Source of the DNA: an uncultured Collinsella sp.
GTDB taxonomy: Bacteria > Actinomycetota > Coriobacteriia > Coriobacteriales > Coriobacteriaceae
Length of the DNA: 8,044 nucleotides
Direction: 5' to 3'
Assembly: GCA_900549245.1 (NCBI GenBank)
Contig: URNQ01000071.1
Location: 1 to 8,044, forward strand
Positions 1-6,326 of this stretch are shown here, piece by piece. Every line of letters starts with the position of its first letter. Positions within the stretch are counted from its first letter, which is position 1. The notes below the pieces were generated by a model. That model searched no databases, was not told the origin of the DNA, and saw only the letters and a program-made list of their open reading frames with translations. The position numbers and the translations under genes were made by a program.

Positions 1-586
1 GATGAAGCAGGCTGCGCAGGCACAGGATACGCCTGCAGCCGTCATCAATCAGACGGCGCGTGGCGAGCTCGCCAATGCCATAGCTGTCACTTGCAATCTG
101 GACAGAGCCCTCGCCAAGATCGCAGTCGATGCCAACCAGGCTCAAGCCCATCTCGGCATATGCCTCGGCACCGATATTGAGGGAGTTGACGATGACGCCG
201 TCGACCATATTGCGGCGGAGCATGTCAATATAGGAACGCTCAAGATCGGGTCGATTGGCGCTGTTGCACAGCAACATCTTAAAGCCGTTTTCCGCTAACG
301 TGCGCTCGACCGCCTGCACAACCTGAGCATGGAACGGGCTGCTCACAAAGGGAACGATCATACCGATAAGATTCAGGCGACCGTTGAGCATGGCACGGGC
401 GATATCGTTGGGCGTATAGTTGATGCGCTCCATCGCGGCATGGACCTTATCGCGGGTCTCTTGGCTAATATAGCCGCGATTATTAAGCACGCGAGATACC
501 GTAGTAGGCGAAACCCCCGCCACCGCTGCAACTTCCTTGATGCCAGGCTTAGCAGAATCCTTAGAACGAGCGCCCTCGCGAGCCAT
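1..586 (-). CDS. LacI/GalR-family transcriptional repressor, C-terminus cut by window edge
   Basis: 195 codons are visible from ATG at 584-586. The start is supported by a GGGGGAGGG Shine-Dalgarno stretch just upstream. The N-terminus shows the LacI-type helix-turn-helix at about residues 15-36 (IKEVAAVAGVSPTTVSRVLN). A hinge helix follows at about 57-70 (YTPNDIARAMLNGR), then the start of the periplasmic-binding-protein-like effector domain (LIGMIVPFVSSPFHAQVVQ at 73-91; NMVDGVIVNS at 126-135; VGIDCD at 151-156). Family members are about 330-345 residues, so roughly 140 residues lie outside the window. Family knowledge: a dimeric cytoplasmic repressor that releases DNA, or binds it with a corepressor, in response to a sugar or sugar-acid ligand. 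The ligand cannot be read from this sequence. A LacI-type AAACGTTT core sits just upstream, suggesting autoregulation. It is on the same strand as, and downstream of, the split pfl genes, but has its own leader. Confidence 0.93.
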   Translation of the reverse strand, partial: MAREGARSKDSAKPGIKEVAAVAGVSPTTVSRVLNNRGYISQETRDKVHAAMERINYTPNDIARAMLNGRLNLIGMIVPFVSSPFHAQVVQAVERTLAENGFKMLLCNSANRPDLERSYIDMLRRNMVDGVIVNSLNIGAEAYAEMGLSLVGIDCDLGEGSVQIASDSYGIGELATRRLIDDGCRRILCLRSLLH

Positions 587-606
587 AGCACCCTCCCCCA
601 TCAACA

Positions 607-621
607 TGTCAAACGTTTACA
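607..621. promoter_or_regulatory. Putative LacI-family operator in front of the repressor gene
   Basis: The sequence TGTCAAACGTTTACA has an 8-bp perfect palindrome AAACGTTT (611-618) with the central CG typical of LacI-family operators. TGT and ACA flanks add an imperfect outer symmetry, offset by one base. It lies 20-35 bp before the start codon of the LacI-family gene and overlaps a possible -10 box. Autorepression is the natural reading but is inference. The same 8-mer recurs once more in the window, in the pfl leader. Confidence 0.5.
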
Positions 622-645
622 TACGAACAAAGCATACCCCAACAA
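618..645 (-). promoter_or_regulatory. Possible promoter of the LacI-family gene
   Basis: On the minus strand, TTGTTG (640-645) is followed after 16 nt by TATGTA (618-623). Both boxes match the sigma-70-type consensus only in part. The -10 box overlaps the AAACGTTT palindrome, a layout expected for repression by the encoded protein. The assignment rests only on the boxes and their position. Confidence 0.3.
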
Positions 646-726
646 CAGCGGGAAGACGGTAACAGCACAAGTAAGTAAACGACTCATCCAAATAATTAGG
701 AGAGTTCCGCCTAAAGGGTGACTACA

Positions 727-871
727 CAGGACCCCCGCCGGGCCGCTTTGGGTTACTTTCCAAAACATTTCCGCAGGACGCAAAGGGCTCCGCCGCGCGA
801 AGCGCGCAGCGGAGCCCTTTGCATGTCCGAGGACGTTTTGGAAAGTAACCCAAAGCGGCCCGGCGATCCTG
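727..871. repeat. Large nested inverted repeat (about 145 bp) between the pfl genes and lacI-like gene
   Basis: Two 30-bp arms (737-766 and 835-864) are perfect reverse complements, beginning GCCGGGCCGCTTTGGG on the left. The symmetry extends outward through CAGGA (727-731) and TCCTG (867-871) with a short bulge. Inside lies a second hairpin: a 13-bp arm (781-793 with 809-821, CAAAGGGCTCCGC), then a 5-bp CGCGC stem with a GAA loop (799-801) and a CA bulge (807-808). A further GGAC/GTCC pairing (776-779 with 825-828) links inner and outer stems, so nearly the whole element can fold into one long hairpin in either direction. No clear U-tract follows it on either strand. It lies 3' of the small glycyl-radical gene and 5' of the lacI-like leader, so it may terminate or stabilise the pfl transcript. 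It could equally be a copy of a dispersed intergenic palindrome. Confidence 0.9.
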
Positions 872-887
872 CGGGAGTTAAACCCCT

Positions 888-1139
888 TTAGAACTTGTCG
901 TGGAAGGTACGCGAAATGACCTCGTCCTGCTGCTCCTTGGTGAGCGTGTGGAAGTTCACGGCATAGCCGGAAACGCGGATGGTCAGCTGCGGGTACTTCT
1001 CGGGGTGAGCCTGAGCATCGAGCAACGTCTCACGGTTGAAGACGTTGATGTTCAGGTGATGGCCACCCTTCTCGGCGTAAGCGTCGAGCATGTGGACCAG
1101 GTTATCGGCCTGAGTCTCGGAAACTTCAGAAACCTTCAT
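888..1139 (-). CDS. grcA: Stand-alone glycyl-radical domain protein (GrcA-like), small subunit of split pyruvate formate-lyase
   Basis: This 83-residue protein is essentially the C-terminal glycyl-radical domain of pyruvate formate-lyase. The radical motif RVSGYAV is at residues 55-61, so Gly58 matches Gly734 of E. coli PflB. The blocks GGHHLNINVFNRE (25-37), HPEKYPQLTI (45-54) and TLTKEQQDEVISRTF (65-79) also follow PFL. The first dozen residues (MKVSEVSETQ...) are not recognisable PFL sequence. The start has AAGGAG 7 nt upstream (1147-1152). Family knowledge: an activase of the radical-SAM class abstracts hydrogen from this glycine, and the radical then passes to an active-site cysteine. 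E. coli GrcA (YfiD, about 127 residues) is a spare part that rescues oxygen-cleaved PFL. Here the partner core lacks the domain altogether, so this protein is probably an obligate subunit (inference). No activase gene is in the window. Confidence 0.93.
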   Translation of the reverse strand: MKVSEVSETQADNLVHMLDAYAEKGGHHLNINVFNRETLLDAQAHPEKYPQLTIRVSGYAVNFHTLTKEQQDEVISRTFHDKF

Positions 1140-1162
1140 AATGTGTCTCCTTCGATCGATAG

Positions 1163-1182
1163 GCGCCGGCCGAAACCGGCGC
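1163..1182 (-). other. GC-rich intercistronic hairpin before the glycyl-radical gene
   Basis: GCGCCGG (1163-1169) and CCGGCGC (1176-1182) are perfect complements around a 6-nt loop. No U-tract follows on the minus strand. Next come a short spacer and the AAGGAG Shine-Dalgarno site of the small subunit. It is the second of two hairpins in the 85-bp gap, and may act in mRNA stability, processing or partial termination to set subunit ratios. Confidence 0.6.
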
Positions 1183-1198
1183 GCTAATCAGTAATCGT

Positions 1199-1223
1199 TA
1201 TTGTTAGTATAGCACTAACAATA
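1199..1223 (-). other. 10-bp stem hairpin immediately after the pfl core stop codon
   Basis: On the minus strand TATTGTTAGT and ACTAACAATA pair perfectly over 10 bp around the 5-nt loop GCTAT. The stem begins one base after the TAA stop (1225-1227). A ribosome terminating on the core gene would therefore cover it. It is AT-rich and has no U-run, so a processing or mRNA 3'-protection role is more likely than a classic terminator (inference). Confidence 0.6.
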
Positions 1224-1224
1224 G

Positions 1225-3276
<2,052 letters not shown>

Positions 3277-3670
3277 TGTGTAACCACGCTCCTAGTTACG
3301 TGTAATGCGGCGCTCTCTCACACCGCTGCTTATTGAATTCTTGAATGTTCGGCTTGCACTACCGGCTTCTTCCGTTCTTCACCACACGTTGGTGCAGGGA
3401 AAACGTTTATCCACCTTGGAACTACAACCCAAAACCCAAGATTTCACCCGTTTGAGAAGGATAACATAGCGACCCTCTCCATCTGGGCTGTTATATGTTT
3501 CTTTTTTTATATCATAAGGGCGTTTTTTACAAACCCGCAGGAAATGCGAGCGCGAACAACTACCGTTCACCGATTTGTATGTTATTTTTCCTTGCCTTTG
3601 TACGACCTTCGCTCTAGCTGTTATGCCAGCTTTAGCAGGGTAAAGTGTCCCAGAGACCCTACAGAAACTG
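3277..3670 (-). promoter_or_regulatory. Long gene-free leader and promoter region of the split pfl genes
   Basis: I see no convincing gene here. The segment 3481-3600 is much more AT-rich than its surroundings and contains T- and A-runs. Candidate minus-strand promoters are TTGTAA (3527-3532) with TATAAA (3506-3511), spacer 15, and TTATGA (3512-3517) with TATAAC (3490-3495), spacer 16. Either would give an mRNA leader of over 200 nt. The leader holds a LacI-type palindrome (3397-3412) and small hairpins (CACCA/TGGTG near 3384-3398). GTAAC/GTTAC arms also flank the Shine-Dalgarno site at 3289-3293. No known riboswitch was recognised. Confidence 0.4.
3397..3412. promoter_or_regulatory. Putative LacI-type operator in the pfl leader
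   Basis: GGGAAAACGTTTATCC contains the same AAACGTTT core (3401-3408) as the site in front of the lacI-like gene, with outer GG/CC symmetry. These are the only two copies of this 8-mer that I found in the window, and both are upstream of minus-strand genes. It lies about 120 bp before the pfl start, downstream of the candidate promoters, where a bound repressor could act as a roadblock. Binding by the neighbouring LacI-family protein is inference. Confidence 0.4.
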
Positions 3671-3704
3671 CAGGGCGGCCACGGAATCCCCCGTGGCCGC
3701 CCTG
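3671..3704 (-). terminator. Strong hairpin terminator downstream of the KdgT-family gene
   Basis: CAGGGCGGCCACGG (3671-3684) and CCGTGGCCGCCCTG (3691-3704) are a perfect 14-bp inverted repeat with a 6-nt loop. It starts 38 nt after the permease stop codon and separates that gene from the pfl promoter region. The U-tract on the minus strand is poor (CAGTTTCTG follows), so termination efficiency is uncertain. On the plus strand, AGTTTTTAG lies 7 nt further on, but no plus-strand gene ends here. Confidence 0.7.
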
Positions 3705-3742
3705 TGGCGTAGCTAGTTTTTAGCTTTGATTGCCGCTTGGCA

Positions 3743-4766
3743 TTAGGCGGCTGCGGCGGCCTTGTCGGTCGTTGCCTTGCTATCGCCGTTGCCCTGGCCC
3801 TCAAAATGCTTGTAGCACCAGCTGGTGACCAGCGGGGTCAAAATAGCCGTCACGATTGCGCAGGCAGCAACCTGTGCCGTAGCCGTCGCGAGCCCGGCGC
3901 CACCGTACATGGCCCCATTGACGCTTGCCATGGCAGCGGGCGTGGCCACATTGGCTCCGGCGCAGCTCGAAATGGCCGCACCTGCGACACCCGTACCGCC
4001 CGTGAGCTTATCGACCGCGATGACGGGAATTGCAAAGACCACCGAGCAGATCACGCCGAGCAGGATGCCGGGAAGACCGCCGTTGATAAGCTGGCCAAAA
4101 GTCATGGTCGAGCCCATGGCAAAGAAGACGAGCACGATGATGGCGGAAAGTGCCGGTGCCATCATCTTCTTAAAGCTCGGGAAGAGGTTACCCAGAATAA
4201 TGCCGACGACGATCGGCAGGATGGGACCCACGAGCGACCAGCCGCTCCGCGCCGTCAAGGCCGGCAGCGCCGAGCACGATCATCGTGACCGGAGGGCCGA
4301 CAACGAGCGTGGTGATTGCGACAGCGCCACGCTCGGCCTCATTGCCCATGGTGCCCATCAGACCAGCGTACATAGCGTTGTTCGCACCCGTGCAAGCGGC
4401 CAGCATCACCATGGCCGAGATACCAAACAGGTTGTCGTTGAACACATAAAGGATGAGCAGCGACACGGCAACGACCACGATCTGCTTGACGGCGATGATG
4501 ATGGCGCCGCGGGCAGCGGCGGCAGGAGCGCTCTTAAACGAAATCGTCGTACCGACGATGAGCAAAAAAGCGCCAACAAGCGGGCCTGCGCCCTGCTGGG
4601 TCATGCCGAGCGTAAAGCTGCCGAGCGTTTTGAACAGGTCAGGGAACAGCGTGTTGAGCAGACAGCCCAACAAAAGCGGCACCAAAATATTGGCACCCGG
4701 GATGGAGGACATCTTAAAGAACGGCTCCTTTGCCGCCGGCGCCTCCACCGCAGTCAATTCACTCAT
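3743..4766 (-). pseudogene. kdgT: KdgT-family 2-keto-3-deoxygluconate permease, interrupted by a frameshift
   Basis: Two overlapping reading frames together match a full 2-keto-3-deoxygluconate:H+ symporter (E. coli KdgT, about 327 residues). The 5' part, from ATG 4766 with AAAGGAG 6 nt upstream (4773-4779), reads MSELTAVEAP, then SSIPGANILVPLLLGCLLNT and GPPVTMIVLGAAGL. The 3' part, in the next frame, reads WSLVGPILPIVVGIILGN, GLPGILLGVICSVVFAIPVI and SCAGANVATPAAMASV before the TAA at 3743-3745. The frames meet at about 4257-4259. Dropping one base of the TT in GGCCTTGACG restores a continuous 340-residue protein whose spacing across the join equals that of E. coli KdgT. Family knowledge: an inner-membrane carrier of the bile/auxin transporter-like fold with about ten membrane segments. 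An earlier ATG at 4787 lacks a suitable Shine-Dalgarno. It could be a true pseudogene or a sequencing error, and the lack of other lesions favours recent or artefactual damage. Confidence 0.85.
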
Positions 4767-4814
4767 ATATATCTCCTTTGGATGCATGCGAATCGTAGCC
4801 GCACGCGCCTTTGT

Positions 4815-4855
4815 CAGAAAGAAGGCGACGGTCCCGAGTCGCAGGAGCCGTCGCC
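4815..4855 (-). terminator. Hairpin with pyrimidine-rich tail between the dehydrogenase and the permease
   Basis: GGCGACGG and CCGTCGCC (4848-4855 with 4824-4831) form an 8-bp stem. An inner TCC/GGA pairing continues it, and TTCTTTCTG (4815-4823) follows on the minus strand. It lies in the 108-bp gap after the dehydrogenase stop and about 50 nt before the permease start. It may act as a partial terminator that lowers permease expression relative to the dehydrogenase. Confidence 0.5.
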
Positions 4856-4874
4856 GAACAATCGTCGTGGGGTA

Positions 4875-5624
4875 TTACCCGTCCAGGACGATGCCGCCGT
4901 CGCAGTCACCAATCTCGCCGTTCACGAAGCTGGCGAGGTCGGAAGCGAAGAACAGCACCATCTGCGCAGGCTCGCTGGCCTGAGCGGCGCGGCCCAGAGG
5001 AATACCGTTGATGATGCGCTGAGAGTTCTCGTCAGAGAGAATCGAGGTCATATCGGTCAACGTGAGCGACGGGCACACGGCGTTGCAGCGGACGCCGAAC
5101 TTGCCGCCTTCCTTGGCGACTGCCTTGGTTAGACCGTTAACACCGGCCTTGGAGCTCGCGTAAGCAGCGGTGCCGAGCAGGCCGCCGCCGATCTTGCCAG
5201 CAACGGAGCTCACGTTGACGATAGTGCCGGCATGTGCCGCCTTAAAGTGCGGGTACACGGCGTTCATCATGGTAAAGGTGCCGTTGAGGTTGATGTCGAT
5301 GGTACGGCGCCACTCGGTGTCGTCGATCTCGTCAAACTTCTTGGTGCTGATGACGCCAGCGCAGTTGATCAGGATGTTGGTTTGCGGCAGGTCCGTAAAA
5401 ATCTGCTCGACGGTCTCGCGCGCCTTGGGCGCATCGGCGACATCGAGCTGATAGAACTTGTTGCCCTCGCCAAGCTCGGCCACAGCGGCCTCGCCCTTAG
5501 CAGAGTTCCTTGCGATGAGCGCGACGTGTCCGCCGCCCGCGACGATGCCCTTGGCGATCTCGAGGCCAATGCCCTGAGTGCCACCCGTGACAATCGCGGT
5601 CTTGCCCGTGAAGTCAAATGCCAT
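4875..5624 (-). CDS. Short-chain dehydrogenase/reductase (classical SDR), probably acting on a sugar or sugar acid
   Basis: A 249-residue classical SDR with an NAD(P)-binding Rossmann fold. The cofactor motif TGGTQGIG is at residues 13-20, the DV acidic turn at 61-62 and NCAG at 87-90. The catalytic tetrad is Asn112 (INLNG), Ser140 (NVSS), Tyr155 and Lys159 (YASSK). Arg39 after the second strand (ALIARN), with no acidic residue there, hints at NADP(H) preference (inference). The chosen start ATG 5624 follows AAAGGGGGA (5632-5640) and gives the usual N-terminus MAFDFTGKTAIVTGG; a longer reading from 5741 adds unlikely sequence. Its neighbour on the same strand, 108 bp downstream, is a KdgT-type permease, so a role with ketodeoxy sugar acids or hexonates, similar to KduD (about 253 residues), is plausible. 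The sequence alone does not decide the substrate; FabG-like or polyol dehydrogenase activity is possible. Confidence 0.92.
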   Translation of the reverse strand: MAFDFTGKTAIVTGGTQGIGLEIAKGIVAGGGHVALIARNSAKGEAAVAELGEGNKFYQLDVADAPKARETVEQIFTDLPQTNILINCAGVISTKKFDEIDDTEWRRTIDINLNGTFTMMNAVYPHFKAAHAGTIVNVSSVAGKIGGGLLGTAAYASSKAGVNGLTKAVAKEGGKFGVRCNAVCPSLTLTDMTSILSDENSQRIINGIPLGRAAQASEPAQMVLFFASDLASFVNGEIGDCDGGIVLDG

Positions 5625-5739
5625 GACTCCATCCCCCTTTATATAAGGTGTCTCCTTGCGGGAAGTTGGAGCATCGCACGTGGCGATTATATGAGTCCCA
5701 GTCGTCATGGTGGTGACAGCCCCTCGCCTAACCGCGGGC

Positions 5740-5767
5740 ATAATAGTTCTTTGAAACGCTTCAGCAA
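5740..5767 (-). promoter_or_regulatory. Candidate promoter of the dehydrogenase-permease unit with embedded LacI-type operator
   Basis: On the minus strand TTGCTG (5762-5767), a 16-nt spacer and TATTAT (5740-5745) form a reasonable sigma-70-type promoter. The spacer holds TGAAGCGTTTCA (5752-5763), a 12-bp near-palindrome with a central CG and one mismatched pair, typical of LacI-family operators. A repressor there would sit on the promoter. A second -10-like box, a perfect TATAAT (5686-5691), lies closer to the gene but has no good -35 at the right spacing. Confidence 0.45.
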
Positions 5768-5842
5768 TTGAATGATTTTAAGTCTTTATGCGCTCTTTAT
5801 ATTGCCCACTGCATGAGGCCCAAATATGCGGGTATCATCTTT

Positions 5843-5879
5843 CACCGAAAATAGTTTCTAGTGTTAGGGGTTTTCGGTG
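5843..5879. promoter_or_regulatory. 9-bp inverted repeat overlapping the MarR gene start codon
   Basis: CACCGAAAA (5843-5851) and TTTTCGGTG (5871-5879) are perfect reverse complements 19 nt apart. The right arm ends in the GTG start codon of the MarR-family gene. As DNA it could be an autoregulatory operator. As RNA it would form a hairpin that hides the start codon and puts the AGGGG Shine-Dalgarno (5866-5870) in the loop edge. I found no clear plus-strand -35/-10 pair with good spacing; TATCAT at 5833-5838 is a possible -10. Confidence 0.5.
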
Positions 5880-6326
5880 GAAGATACCGATTTCCATGAG
5901 CTTGGGCGTCAGCTCTTAACTGAGTTTGGCAGCATGCATCATCGCATTTCACGCTCTGCGGACAAAGCTCTCGGCGGCGAGATGGCTGTCATGCGCGCCC
6001 TCATGCTCGCTGGCGGTTCGCTCACGCCGAGCGAACTCGCAAATCGCGCCTGGGTCTCGAGTGCCCGCATCGCCAATATCTTACGCACTCTCGAAGCCAA
6101 GGGCTGGGTCGAGCGCGAGCACTCAAAGACCGACCGTCGTCGTGTACACGTCACGATGACCGACAAGGGATTCCAGAATCTCGAAATCAAACGTCGGGAA
6201 TTCGAGGAGCGCACCGCGACCTTCCTCGAGCAGCTCGGCGAAACAGATACCCAAGAGATGGTGCGCCTTCTAAGGCGTCTCAACGAAATTATCGACTGCA
6301 ATCAAGAAAGGAGAAATGCCAAGTGA
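5877..6326 (+). CDS. MarR-family winged-helix transcriptional regulator
   Basis: A 149-residue protein of normal MarR length (about 140-150). The N-terminal dimerisation helix (residues 5-30) leads into a winged helix. LTPSELANRAWVSSARIANI at 49-68 contains the helix-turn-helix with its recognition helix, and LEAKGWVER is at 72-80. The wing is KTDRRRVHVTMTDKG (84-98), with the family's conserved Asp-Arg pair at 86-87. A C-terminal helical segment (about 100-142) completes the dimer interface. The start is GTG at 5877, with AGGGG upstream. Family knowledge: such proteins repress adjacent efflux genes and are released by small phenolic or drug-like ligands. The last four bases (GTGA) overlap the start of the ABC exporter, so the two are translationally coupled. 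It is divergent from the dehydrogenase, with about 250 bp between the two starts. The inducer is unknown. Confidence 0.92.
   Translation: MEDTDFHELGRQLLTEFGSMHHRISRSADKALGGEMAVMRALMLAGGSLTPSELANRAWVSSARIANILRTLEAKGWVEREHSKTDRRRVHVTMTDKGFQNLEIKRREFEERTATFLEQLGETDTQEMVRLLRRLNEIIDCNQERRNAK

Noticed and set aside
727..871. Insertion sequence or MITE with target-site duplication
   Set aside because: No direct repeats flank the arms (GGACCCCC before, GATCCTGC after) and there is no transposase. Kept as an inverted repeat of unknown class.
1199..1223. Resemblance of TTGTTA...TAACAA to a Rex redox-repressor site
   Set aside because: The usual Rex site is 18 bp with a shorter centre. Here the arms are too far apart, and the site lies between two co-transcribed genes rather than at a promoter. 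An RNA hairpin is the simpler reading.
3379..3804. A 141-codon minus-strand frame overlapping the permease end, the terminator and the leader
   Set aside because: It begins inside the permease in another frame and crosses the terminator hairpin. It has no Shine-Dalgarno and no recognisable protein features.
4250..4262. Programmed ribosomal frameshift in the permease gene
   Set aside because: The junction GGC CTT GAC has no slippery heptamer, stop codon or downstream stimulatory structure that I can see. KdgT-type genes are not known to need frameshifting.
5625..5741. Upstream extension of the dehydrogenase by 39 residues
   Set aside because: The extension crosses the promoter-proximal region and would swallow the AAAGGGGGA Shine-Dalgarno. 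The shorter start gives the standard SDR N-terminus and length.
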